Assembly: GCA_027487245.1 (NCBI GenBank)
Contig: JAIYDY010000034.1
Location: 1-64,000, forward strand
Direction: 5' to 3'
DNA length: 64,000 nucleotides
From: Hyphomicrobiales bacterium
Lineage (GTDB): Bacteria; Pseudomonadota; Alphaproteobacteria; Rhizobiales; Beijerinckiaceae
Below, piece after piece: positions 45,189 to 53,589 of the stretch (position 1 is its first letter; every line of letters starts with the position of its first letter). The translations under genes and the position numbers were made by a program. A model generated the notes under the pieces. It had not been told where the DNA came from and made no database searches. It saw only the letters and a program-made list of their open reading frames with translations.

Positions 45189-45215
45189 TCCGTCAGAACA
45201 GGCGAGGACTGAACC

Positions 45216-46673
45216 ATGTTCGGCAAGAGAACGACGAGCGGCACCGCAGGCCCCGCAAGCCCGCCACCGGCGGCAGCGATGGTGCCGCGCGGGATGGCGT
45301 CGGCAGCGGCGGTGCGCCAGGTCGATCCGGTCCGCCAGCCCGAGGCTCCGCGCGTCGCGCCCGTGATGCAGGAGATCGTGCGGTCGGAGGAGTTCTACCA
45401 GACCAAGAGCATGATCTTCGGCGCGCTGATCGAGGCTATCGATCTGGCCCAGCTCGCGAAGCTCGAATCCGACAGCGCACGCGAGGAAATCCGCGACATC
45501 ATCAACGAGATCATCTCGTTGAAGAACGTCGTACTGTCGATCGCCGAGCAGGAAGACCTGCTGGCCGACATCTGCAACGACATCCTTGGCTACGGCCCGC
45601 TCGAACCCTTGCTGGCCCGCGATGATATCGCCGACATCATGGTCAATGGCCCGAACAAGACCTACATCGAAGTCGCGGGCAAGATTCAGCAGACCACCAT
45701 CCGATTCCGTGATGGCCAGCAGTTGATGAACATCTGCCAGCGCATCGTCAGCCAGGTTGGTCGCCGCGTCGATGAATCATCGCCGATCTGCGATGCGCGC
45801 CTGCCAGATGGCTCCCGCGTCAACGTCATTGCCCCGCCGCTCGCCATCGATGGCGCTGCTCTCACCATCCGCAAGTTCAAGAAGGACAAGCTGACCCTCG
45901 ATCAGCTCACCCGCTTCGGTTCGATCTCTCCGGAAGGCGCGGCGCTGCTGAAGATCATCGGCCGTGTGCGCTGCAATGTCGTGATCTCCGGCGGCACCGG
46001 CTCGGGCAAGACCACCTTGCTCAACTGCCTGACCAACTACATCGACGAGGACGAACGGGTCATCACCTGCGAGGACGCAGCCGAACTGCAATTGCAGCAG
46101 CCCCATGTGGTGCGGCTCGAAACCCGCCCGCCCAACCTTGAAGGCCAAGGCTCGATCACCATGCGTGATCTGGTCAAGAACTGCCTGCGCATGCGTCCCG
46201 AGCGGATCATCGTCGGCGAAGTCCGCGGCCCCGAAGCCTTCGACCTGCTGCAGGCCATGAACACCGGCCATGACGGCTCGATGGGCACCTTGCACGCCAA
46301 CTCCCCGCGCGAAGCACTCTCCCGTATCGAATCGATGATCACCATGGGCGGCTTCTCGCTGCCCTCGCGCACCATCCGCGAAATGATCGTCTCGTCGGTC
46401 GATGTGATCGTCCAGGCCAGCCGCCTGCGCGATGGCTCGCGCCGCATCACACACATCACCGAAGTGCTCGGCATGGAAGGCGATGTGATCATCACCCAGG
46501 ATGTGGTGGTCTACGACATCTCGGGCGAGGACGCGAACGGCAAGCTGATCGGCGCGCATCGCTCGACGGGCATCGCGCGGCCGAAGTTCTGGGAACGGGC
46601 ACGCTACTACAACGAAGAGAAGAACCTCGCGGCTGCGCTCGACGCCATGGAAGTCAGGCCCGAATCCCGATAG
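45216..46673 (+). CDS. cpaF: Flp pilus assembly ATPase CpaF/TadA
   Basis: A 485-residue type II/IV secretion ATPase that powers pilus extension and, in Tad systems, retraction. An N-terminal disordered Ala/Pro region precedes the NTD ([20 protein letters not shown]). The RecA-like domain has Walker [10 protein letters not shown], the Asp box [20 protein letters not shown], Walker [13 protein letters not shown] and the His box [13 protein letters not shown]. It is a hexamer on the cytoplasmic membrane face, with TadB and TadC as its membrane platform. The gap after it is GC-rich with a small imperfect hairpin (46682-46702). Confidence 0.96.
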   Translation: MFGKRTTSGTAGPASPPPAAAMVPRGMASAAAVRQVDPVRQPEAPRVAPVMQEIVRSEEFYQTKSMIFGALIEAIDLAQLAKLESDSAREEIRDIINEIISLKNVVLSIAEQEDLLADICNDILGYGPLEPLLARDDIADIMVNGPNKTYIEVAGKIQQTTIRFRDGQQLMNICQRIVSQVGRRVDESSPICDARLPDGSRVNVIAPPLAIDGAALTIRKFKKDKLTLDQLTRFGSISPEGAALLKIIGRVRCNVVISGGTGSGKTTLLNCLTNYIDEDERVITCEDAAELQLQQPHVVRLETRPPNLEGQGSITMRDLVKNCLRMRPERIIVGEVRGPEAFDLLQAMNTGHDGSMGTLHANSPREALSRIESMITMGGFSLPSRTIREMIVSSVDVIVQASRLRDGSRRITHITEVLGMEGDVIITQDVVVYDISGEDANGKLIGAHRSTGIARPKFWERARYYNEEKNLAAALDAMEVRPESR

Positions 46674-46806
46674 CCCGCGCTGCGCGCCGCTCCGGCGGCG
46701 CAGGCGACGCAGGCGAGGAGCGGGCCGAAGCACCGGCGAGCAACAGCGATCAGGGCCCTGCCAATTCCGGCAGCGGCCTCGATGATCGGGGATGGGAGTT
46801 TCCGGC

Positions 46807-47784
46807 ATGCTTGCCACCCTTGCGCCTGTCCTGCTGATCGCCGCCGCCGCTGCGGGCATCGCCTATGCGCTGCTTTTTCCGCTGTTGTCCGGCCAGGCCC
46901 GCTCCGAGAGCCGGCGACGGGCGCTGGCGCTGACGCCCGAGACAGTGCGGCCCACCCGCAATGCCGGCCCGGCCCGGACCAAGCGCGATCAGGTCGCGCA
47001 GAGCCTCAAGGAAGTCGAACAACGCGAGAAGGCACGCGGCAAGGTCACGCTCGAAGACAAGTTCTCCCAGGCCGGCCTCAGCATCGACCGCAAGACCTAC
47101 TATATCGCCAGCCTTGCCAGCGCCGTTGGCGTCGGGCTGCTCGCCTTCACCACGATCGGCTCGTCCATGGCCGTCATTCCGGGCCTGATCGTGGGCGGTC
47201 TGGGCTTGCCCAACTGGTATCTTGGCATGCGCAAGGCCAAGCGGATCAAGAAGTTCCTGCAGGAGTTCCCGAACGCGCTCGATGTCATCACGCGCGGCCT
47301 GAAATCCGGCCTGCCGCTCAACGATTGCATCCGCATCATTTCCTCGGAGGCCGCGGAACCGGTCAAGTCCGAGTTTCGCGCCATGATGGATGCGCAGGCG
47401 GTCGGCCTGTCGTTGGGCGAAGCCATCGAGAACCTCTATCGCCGCATCCCGGTCGCGGAAGCCAACTACTTCGGCATCATCATCACCATCCAGCAGAAGA
47501 GCGGCGGCAATCTGGCCGAGTCGCTCGCCAACATGTCCCGCGTGGTACGCGAGCGCCGCAAGCTGAAGGGCAAGATCCAGGCCCTCAGCGCCGAGGCCAA
47601 GTCGTCGGCGGGCATCATCGCCTGTATGCCGGTGGCCGTTGCGGGCCTCGTCTACTTCAGCACGCCAAGCTACATCGAAAAGCTCTGGCTGACACAGGCC
47701 GGTCAATTCACGCTGGTCGGCTCGGCGATCTGGATGCTGATGGGCGTTCTGGTGATGCGCAAGATGATCAACTTCGACGTCTGA
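46807..47784 (+). CDS. tadB: Flp pilus platform protein TadB
   Basis: A 325-residue inner-membrane protein of the GspF/TadB family. It has an N-terminal helix, a basic Arg/Lys-rich cytoplasmic segment, two central helices and a T2SSF domain (EFPNALDVITRGLKSGLPLN, then EAIENLYRRIPVAEANYFG), ending in two more helices. With TadC it forms the platform driven by CpaF. The ATG at 46807 has GGGAG eight bases upstream; an ATG at 46792 would add five residues. Confidence 0.93.
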   Translation: MLATLAPVLLIAAAAAGIAYALLFPLLSGQARSESRRRALALTPETVRPTRNAGPARTKRDQVAQSLKEVEQREKARGKVTLEDKFSQAGLSIDRKTYYIASLASAVGVGLLAFTTIGSSMAVIPGLIVGGLGLPNWYLGMRKAKRIKKFLQEFPNALDVITRGLKSGLPLNDCIRIISSEAAEPVKSEFRAMMDAQAVGLSLGEAIENLYRRIPVAEANYFGIIITIQQKSGGNLAESLANMSRVVRERRKLKGKIQALSAEAKSSAGIIACMPVAVAGLVYFSTPSYIEKLWLTQAGQFTLVGSAIWMLMGVLVMRKMINFDV

Positions 47785-47796
47785 AGCGAGGCCACC

Positions 47797-48765
47797 GTGA
47801 TCGATTTCATCATCCAGAAATTCATCGATCCGAAGTTCATCGCTTCGCTGATCTTTGCCATCGCCGCCGCCGCCACCGTACTGACGCTGGCGCTGCCCTA
47901 TCTCAACACCGACGGCCTCAAGCGCCGGATGAAATCTGCTGCCAGCGAGCGCGAGAACCTGCGTGCACGTGAGCGAACCCGTGTGCATCAGGGCTCCCGC
48001 CTGCGCCAGGAGCCCAAGGCCTACATGAAGGACGTGGTCGAGCGCTTGCAGCTTGCCAAGCATCTTGGGGTGGATGATGCCCGTGCCAAGCTTGTGCAGG
48101 CCGGCTACCGGGGTCAGGGCGCGGAAATCGCCCTGCTGTTCTATCGCCTGATCGCACCTGTCGCGGGTCTCTTCATCGGCGCGTTCTATTTCCTGTATCT
48201 CGACGTGCTGACGCAGAGCACCACGGTCAACCTGTTGGCCACGATGGCGTCGATCTATATCGGCCTCAAGCTGCCCGAAGTGCTGCTCAGCAACCAGATT
48301 TCCAAGCGGCAGCTGTCGATCAAGAAGGCCTTTCCGGATTCGCTCGACCTGCTGCTGATCTGCGTGGAATCCGGCATGTCGATCGAGCATGCCTTCCGCC
48401 GCGTGAGTTCCGAGATCGGCACCCAGTCGATCGCGCTGGCCGAGGAACTGGTCCTGACCACGGCCGAGCTGTCCTATCTCCAGGAACGGCGGATGGCCTT
48501 CGAGAACCTGGCCGCCCGGACCGGTGTCGAGTCGGTCAAGTCGGTCACCACGGCGCTGGTTCAGGCCGAGCGCTATGGCACCCCGCTCGGCACGGCATTG
48601 CGCGTTCTGGCGCAGGAAAGCCGCGACATGCGCATGTCGGAGGCGGAGAAGAAGGCCATGTCACTGCCGCCCAAGCTGACCGTGCCGATGATCCTGTTCT
48701 TCCTGCCCGTGCTGATGCTGGTCATCATGATGCCGGCCGTGATCAGCTCGATGGGGCTGAAATAA
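47797..48765 (+). CDS. tadC: Flp pilus platform protein TadC
   Basis: A 322-residue inner-membrane partner of TadB with the same T2SSF domain: AFPDSLDLLLICVESGMSIE followed by AFRRVSSEIG and VQAERYGTPLG, then a C-terminal pair of hydrophobic segments. It starts with GTG 12 bases after tadB. It is the last + strand gene of the tad operon and converges on tadD. Confidence 0.93.
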   Translation: MIDFIIQKFIDPKFIASLIFAIAAAATVLTLALPYLNTDGLKRRMKSAASERENLRARERTRVHQGSRLRQEPKAYMKDVVERLQLAKHLGVDDARAKLVQAGYRGQGAEIALLFYRLIAPVAGLFIGAFYFLYLDVLTQSTTVNLLATMASIYIGLKLPEVLLSNQISKRQLSIKKAFPDSLDLLLICVESGMSIEHAFRRVSSEIGTQSIALAEELVLTTAELSYLQERRMAFENLAARTGVESVKSVTTALVQAERYGTPLGTALRVLAQESRDMRMSEAEKKAMSLPPKLTVPMILFFLPVLMLVIMMPAVISSMGLK

Positions 48766-48836
48766 GCGCAGAACGCCCTCGCGGACTGTCCTCGCAAAGA
48801 CAGCAGCCCCACTGAATCAAATAGTGTGAGCCTGGC

Positions 48837-49682
48837 TCAGCCGGCGGGCTTCGGCGGCGGTGTCCGTGCTGCGGCGCTGCCCTGGGGGCGTGGTCCGGCA
48901 GGCTTTCCGCCTTGCCGCAGCATGTCCCAGCTGTTGGGCTGGCTGACCATCTGGCGTAGCTGGGCCATCGCCTTGGCTACGTCTGCCGGCGGCAGGTCGG
49001 TCGCCGCGACACGTTCCGCTTCGGCGAAGCGGCCCTGAAGTCCCAGCACCAGAACGAGGTTTTGACGCACGCGCTTGTCGGCCTGTGGATGCCGAGAGGC
49101 CTCGCCCAGTGCGCGCTCGGCCTCAGGCAGCCGCTTCGACAGCGCATAGGACAGGCCAAGGTTGGACAGGATCGTCGGCTCGCCGGGATTGATCCTCAGG
49201 GCGGCCTCATAGAAGCCTTGCGCGCGCTGGTGGTCACCGAGCTGGTCGGCGACGGCACCTTGCGCCGACAGGATGCGCCAGTCCGGTCTTTCAGGCAGAT
49301 GGGCCCGGGCCAGCACCTCTTCGGCCTGCTTGAGCTGGCCGGCATCCATCAGCGCCCGTCCGAACGCACCCAGCAGTTCCATGTCCTTCGGATGGCGCAG
49401 AATGATGTTCTGCAGGACGGCCACCGCCTGCGAATTCTGGCCAAGGGCCCGCAGTGCCCGGGCATAGCGGAAGGCGGCTGTGCGGTCGCCCTGATTCGCG
49501 TCGTAGCGCTGCTGCCAGGTTTGCAACTCCGAGCGCCACTGTGGCTCTGTCACCGGCGTGGTCGAACCACCCAGCGAGCCTGTGATGTCAGGCAGTCCGC
49601 GGCCCACGCAGCCACTGAGCGCCAGCGCCAGTGCCGTCATCGAAACGATGCCGCGAAGCCTGAACGGGTTGATCCGCCCCAT
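48837..49682 (-). CDS. tadD: TPR lipoprotein TadD
   Basis: A 281-residue pilotin-like lipoprotein. The N-terminal helix and lipobox (TALALALSGC) are followed by several tetratricopeptide-like helical repeats (FRYARALRALGQNSQAVAVL, ILSNLGLSYALSKRLPEAE) and a Pro/Ala-rich tail. In Tad systems TadD helps assemble the secretin at the outer membrane. It is transcribed opposite to the rest of the operon. The ATG at 49682 with AGAGG upstream is preferred over the open frame to 49754. A near-match CtrA box lies about 95 bases upstream. Confidence 0.9.
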   Translation of the reverse strand: MGRINPFRLRGIVSMTALALALSGCVGRGLPDITGSLGGSTTPVTEPQWRSELQTWQQRYDANQGDRTAAFRYARALRALGQNSQAVAVLQNIILRHPKDMELLGAFGRALMDAGQLKQAEEVLARAHLPERPDWRILSAQGAVADQLGDHQRAQGFYEAALRINPGEPTILSNLGLSYALSKRLPEAERALGEASRHPQADKRVRQNLVLVLGLQGRFAEAERVAATDLPPADVAKAMAQLRQMVSQPNSWDMLRQGGKPAGPRPQGSAAARTPPPKPAG

Positions 49683-49775
49683 GGTGTTGCCTCTGCTCCA
49701 GCCCGATCCGGTTCCCCGCCACCTGGCAGGTGGCAGCGTGGACCCGATGGTCACCTTGGTGATAAATCGTTAACC

Positions 49776-49790
49776 CTAACGGACTGTTAA
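49776..49790. promoter_or_regulatory. Near-match CtrA box between tadD and the M17 peptidase
   Basis: CTAA-CGGACTG-TTAA has one mismatch to TTAA-N7-TTAA. Another TTAA stands just upstream (49770-49773). The site could serve tadD on the minus strand or the aminopeptidase on the plus strand. Confidence 0.38.
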
Positions 49791-49836
49791 AGGTGGCCGC
49801 TGCCATCACCGCTCCCTCCTGGAAGGACACCGCGTC

Positions 49837-51222
49837 TTGACTGACCTGCTGATCACATCCTCGCCAACCGCCATTCCTGTCCACCTGTGCAACACCGGCG
49901 ATTGGGACTCGGTGAAGGCGCGCCTGCCGCGTGCGCTTCAGGCCTTTGCGGAAGCCTCCGGGTTTTCCGGACAGAATGGCCGGCATCTGGTCATGCCGGA
50001 CAGGAGTGGCAACATCGCTGCGGTGCTGCTGGGCGTGGAGGCGAGCGATGCCCGCCACCGTGATCCGTTCGGGCCCGGAAGGTTGTCCGGCGTCCTGCCC
50101 GCCGGTGACTATGCTTTCAAGGGCAAGCTTGCCGATCCAGCTGCCGTGGCGCTGGCCTGGTTGCTCAACCCCTACCGGTTTACGCGCTATCGCGAACAGC
50201 CCTTGCCGAAGGCGCGGCTGGTCTGTCCGCGCGGCGTCGATCATGCCGAAGTCGTCAGGATGGCCGACGCCGTGGCGGCCTCGCGCGATCTGGTCAACAC
50301 ACCGGCCAACGATCTTGGCCCTGACGGGATCGAGGCCGCGATCAGGGCCCTGGCCGCCGATCATGGCGCGCATGTCGAGGTCACCCTCGGCGATGACCTG
50401 CTCACGCGCGGCTTTCCGATGATCCATGCCGTCGGTCGCGCCTCGGTGCGGGCCCCGCGCCTGATCGACCTGACCTGGGGCAAGCCCGATCATCCCCGCG
50501 TGACCCTCGTCGGCAAGGGCGTTGCGTTCGACACGGGTGGTCTCAACATCAAGCCCGATAGCGCCATGCTTCTGATGAAGAAGGACATGGGCGGCGCAGC
50601 GGCGGCCATCGCCGCGGCCCGGATGGTGATGGGCGCGAAGCTGCCTGTTCGCCTGCGCCTCTTGGTGCCGGCGGTCGAGAACGCCATTGCCGGCAACGCT
50701 TTCCGCCCGGGTGACGTGCTGGCCAGCCGCAAGGGCCTTTCGGTGGAAATCGGCAACACGGATGCGGAAGGCCGGCTCATCCTCGCCGATGCGCTCGCCC
50801 TTGCCGATGAAGACGAGCCGGCCTTCATCGCCGATTTCGCCACGCTCACGGGCGCTGCCCGCGTGGCGCTCGGCCCCGATCTTCCGCCGTTCTACACCCA
50901 TGATGACCGGCTTGCCGCGGATCTGGCCCGTCTCGCGCCGAAGGTCAATGATCCGGTCTGGCGGCTGCCGCTCTGGGGCCCCTACGACAACCTGCTCGAG
51001 TCGCGCATTGCCAGCCTGAATCATATTTCCAGCGGGGCATTCGCCGGCTCGATCACAGCGGCGCTGTTTCTCAACCGCTTCGTGTCGCGCGCCGCATCCT
51101 ATGTGCATTTCGACATCTTCGCGTGGAACCCGACTGCCAAGCCGGGTCGGCCCGATGGCGGCGAAGTGCAGGCGGCTCGGCTGATCTATGCCTGCCTCAA
51201 GGAACGCTACCCCGCCCCTTGA
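49837..51222 (+). CDS. M17-family leucyl aminopeptidase
   Basis: A 461-residue dinuclear-zinc cytosolic aminopeptidase. The metal and catalytic residues lie in VGKGVAFDTGGLNIKP (first Lys, Asp), MLLMKKDMGGAAA (second Asp) and the signature NTDAEGRLILADAL, with catalytic Arg. The N-terminal domain is short and divergent, as in the PepB-like subgroup common in alphaproteobacteria. It removes N-terminal amino acids from peptides. It starts with TTG after GGAAGG. The downstream MarR-like and NlpC/P60 genes follow closely on the same strand. Confidence 0.93.
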   Translation: MTDLLITSSPTAIPVHLCNTGDWDSVKARLPRALQAFAEASGFSGQNGRHLVMPDRSGNIAAVLLGVEASDARHRDPFGPGRLSGVLPAGDYAFKGKLADPAAVALAWLLNPYRFTRYREQPLPKARLVCPRGVDHAEVVRMADAVAASRDLVNTPANDLGPDGIEAAIRALAADHGAHVEVTLGDDLLTRGFPMIHAVGRASVRAPRLIDLTWGKPDHPRVTLVGKGVAFDTGGLNIKPDSAMLLMKKDMGGAAAAIAAARMVMGAKLPVRLRLLVPAVENAIAGNAFRPGDVLASRKGLSVEIGNTDAEGRLILADALALADEDEPAFIADFATLTGAARVALGPDLPPFYTHDDRLAADLARLAPKVNDPVWRLPLWGPYDNLLESRIASLNHISSGAFAGSITAALFLNRFVSRAASYVHFDIFAWNPTAKPGRPDGGEVQAARLIYACLKERYPAP

Positions 51223-51279
51223 GGCTTCTTTCACCATCGGTGGGGCAATCTGCGGCGGTTTCTGGCTGGCAAGGGCGAC

Positions 51280-51627
51280 ATGCAGGACATCAGACCGGCA
51301 CAGGCGCTGTTCATGTGGCGCGACGTCAATCTCTCGCTGGTCCGCGCCGGCGCGCCGGATCTGTCCTCGCGCCAGTTTGCCATCCTGCTGATCATCTATC
51401 TGGATCTGCCGCCACATACCGTTCGCGGCCTTGCCGAGCGCCTGGCGGTCACCAAACCGGTCATCACGCGCGCGCTCGACACCATGGGCAAGCTTGGCCT
51501 GGTCACCCGCGAGCGCGACCCGCTCGATCGCCGCAATGTCATCATCAAGCGGACGGTGGCCGGCGCCCAGGCAGTGGACCATCTTGCCGGTCTGATCGTC
51601 ACCCACCTCAAGGACCTCAGCCGCTGA
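51280..51627 (+). CDS. MarR-like winged-helix regulator (small)
   Basis: A 115-residue DNA-binding protein. The core reads SSRQFAILLIIYLDLPPHTVRGLAERLAVTKPVITRALDTMGKLGLVTRERD, in which the recognition helix (KPVITRALDTM) and the wing RDPLDRRNVII are clear. It is shorter than most MarR proteins, which have long dimerisation helices at both ends; the N-terminus here has only one helix. It lies between two peptidase genes and overlaps the next gene (ATGA), so it may regulate this small operon. The effector is unknown. Confidence 0.85.
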   Translation: MQDIRPAQALFMWRDVNLSLVRAGAPDLSSRQFAILLIIYLDLPPHTVRGLAERLAVTKPVITRALDTMGKLGLVTRERDPLDRRNVIIKRTVAGAQAVDHLAGLIVTHLKDLSR

Positions 51628-52496
51628 TGACAACCCTCGATCGCCGCCTGCATGCCTTCCGCCCCGATCTCGCCGACCTCGCCCTGAAGGGCCGCGTCGA
51701 GGCCGAGCGCTTCGTTGCCGGCGAGGTGATGCAGGTGATCACGCACACCGCGCCGCTGCACCGCGAGCCGCGCAAGGATGCCCCCCTCGACACCGAGGCG
51801 CTGTGCGGCGAACGGGTCAGCGTGTTCGAGCTGGCCGAGGGCTGGGCCTGGTGCCAGCTCGCCTCTGACGGCTATGTCGGCTACCTGCCCGCCGAGCGCC
51901 TGTCTGCCCCCTCGCCCCAGGCAAGCCACAGGGTCAATGCCGTTCGCAGCTTCGCCTATCCCGGCCCCTCGATGAAGCTGCCTCGGGCCATGACCCTGTC
52001 ACTCGGCTCGCGCGTGCATCTTCTCGAGCGGCAAGGTGATTTCGCCATCGTCGCCGGCGTCGCCGGTCTCGCCCGCTCCTATGTCTGGGCCCAGCATCTG
52101 AAGGCGCTCGATCACCATGAGCCCGATCCGGTCAGTGTGGCGGAACAACTGCTGCATGCGCCCTATCTGTGGGGCGGCAAATCGAGCCTCGGGCTTGATT
52201 GTTCCGGGCTGGCCCAGCTGGCCCTTGATGCCGTCGGCATCGCCGCGCCGCGTGACAGCGACATGCAGGAGCGCAGCGTCGGCGCGCCGCTTCCGCTCGG
52301 TGACGGCCTGCCGCCCCTGAGGCGCGGCGATCTGGTGTTCTGGAAAGGTCATGTCGGGCTGATGCAGGATGCCCACCAGTTGCTGCATGCCAACGGTCAC
52401 CACATGCTGGTTGCCAGCGAGCCCCTGCAGGTGGCCATCGACCGGATCGAGGCTAAGGGCGGCGGCACGATCACCAGCATCCGCCGGACGGGTTGA
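51627..52496 (+). CDS. Cytoplasmic NlpC/P60 (C40) peptidase with SH3 domains
   Basis: A 289-residue cysteine peptidase without a signal peptide. Two bacterial SH3-like regions (about 25-150) precede the C40 domain. The catalytic Cys is in LGLDCSGLAQLAL, the His in GHVGLMQDA and the third polar residue in the following HANGHH region. This architecture matches dipeptidyl-peptidase VI / YkfC-like enzymes that cut gamma-D-Glu-diaminopimelate bonds in muropeptides carrying a free N-terminal L-Ala. Cytoplasmic location and the aminopeptidase two genes upstream point to recycling of cell-wall peptides. The start is the ATG overlapping the MarR-like stop. Confidence 0.88.
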   Translation: MTTLDRRLHAFRPDLADLALKGRVEAERFVAGEVMQVITHTAPLHREPRKDAPLDTEALCGERVSVFELAEGWAWCQLASDGYVGYLPAERLSAPSPQASHRVNAVRSFAYPGPSMKLPRAMTLSLGSRVHLLERQGDFAIVAGVAGLARSYVWAQHLKALDHHEPDPVSVAEQLLHAPYLWGGKSSLGLDCSGLAQLALDAVGIAAPRDSDMQERSVGAPLPLGDGLPPLRRGDLVFWKGHVGLMQDAHQLLHANGHHMLVASEPLQVAIDRIEAKGGGTITSIRRTG

Positions 52497-52589
52497 CGCG
52501 CCCGGCCCTGCCCGGCAGACCCCTTTCCACAAAGCGGTCTGGCCATGCCAGCTGCGCCAGGCAAGGTTCAGGAACAGGGAACAGGTGCG

Positions 52590-53561
52590 ATGCGGATTCT
52601 GCTGACGGGGTCGTCCGGCTGGCTCGGCCGGTTCCTTGCGCCCCGGCTGCATCAGGCCGGTCATGCCGTGATCGGCCTTGATGTGGCGCCGGGCGCATGC
52701 ACCGATGTCATCGGCAGCGTGGCTGATCGATTGCTGGTCGAGCGCACCTTTGCGGATTTCGGCATCGAGGCCGTGATCCATGCCGGAGCCCTGCACAAGC
52801 CGGATATCGTCCGCCATCCCACGCAGGACTTCGTCGATGTCAATGTCACCGGCACGCTCAACCTGCTCACGGCAGCGGCCCGCGCCGGCCATGACCGCTT
52901 CGTCATGACCTCGACCACCTCGCTGATGATTTCGCAGGCCATCCGCGATGAGCGCGCACCCGAAGCGATCTGGCTCGACGAGACGACAGGACCGCTCGCG
53001 CCGCGCAACATCTACGGTGTCACCAAGCTGGCGGCGGAAGGCCTGTGCCGCCTGTTCCACGGCGAGCATGGCCTCAATGCGATCGTGCTCCGCACCGGCC
53101 GTTTCTTCCCGGAGGAGGACGACACGCTCAAGGGCCGCTCCGGCCCCAACCTCAAGGCCAACGAGTTCCTCAACCGCCGGCTGACGGTCGAGGACGCCGC
53201 CGAGGCCCATCTCGCCGCGCTGGAGCGCGCGCCTGCCATCGGCTTCGGCTGCTATGTCATTGCCGCGCCCACGCCGTTCCGGCGCTCGGATGCCGCAGCG
53301 CTGAAACGCGACGCCGCAGCGCTTATTGGCGAGCTTTTTCCGGATGCCGCGGCGCTCTATGCCGCGCAGGGCTGGCAGTTGCCGGCCCGGATCGGCCGTG
53401 TCTACGATGCCGGTCTGGCCGAGCGCGAACTCGGGTTCCGCTGCCGCACCGATTTTGCGGCCATCCTCGATGCCCTGCGAGCCGGCACAGCCCTGCCCTT
53501 CATCGACGATCCGGCCTATGTCTCGCCCAAGGAAGCGGCGGCTTCGGGCATGCGCCGCTGA
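52590..53561 (+). CDS. NAD-dependent epimerase/dehydratase family protein (extended SDR)
   Basis: A 323-residue Rossmann-fold enzyme of the extended short-chain dehydrogenase family. The nucleotide motif GSSGWLGRFLAPRL is at residues 8-21, the acidic residue DVA follows strand 2, and the catalytic YxxxK is YGVTK with a Ser/Thr-rich MTSTTSLM upstream. Such enzymes act on nucleotide sugars or related substrates; which one is not evident. The ATG at 52590 begins the fold; the frame starts 15 codons earlier. It stands just after the peptidase gene and converges on the dihydropyrimidinase gene. Confidence 0.82.
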   Translation: MRILLTGSSGWLGRFLAPRLHQAGHAVIGLDVAPGACTDVIGSVADRLLVERTFADFGIEAVIHAGALHKPDIVRHPTQDFVDVNVTGTLNLLTAAARAGHDRFVMTSTTSLMISQAIRDERAPEAIWLDETTGPLAPRNIYGVTKLAAEGLCRLFHGEHGLNAIVLRTGRFFPEEDDTLKGRSGPNLKANEFLNRRLTVEDAAEAHLAALERAPAIGFGCYVIAAPTPFRRSDAAALKRDAAALIGELFPDAAALYAAQGWQLPARIGRVYDAGLAERELGFRCRTDFAAILDALRAGTALPFIDDPAYVSPKEAAASGMRR

Positions 53562-53589
53562 TCGGCCCAGGCCGGGACGCGGCAGGGCC

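Noticed and set aside
49770-49790. TTAA ... TTAA pair before tadD as an exact CtrA box
   Set aside because: The two TTAA motifs are 13 bases apart, not 7. Only the overlapping CTAA-N7-TTAA near-match is retained.
49588-51633. 681-codon open frame on the - strand across the M17 peptidase and tadD start
   Set aside because: It overlaps three well-supported + or - strand genes and encodes low-information Arg/Gly/His-rich sequence; a composition artefact.
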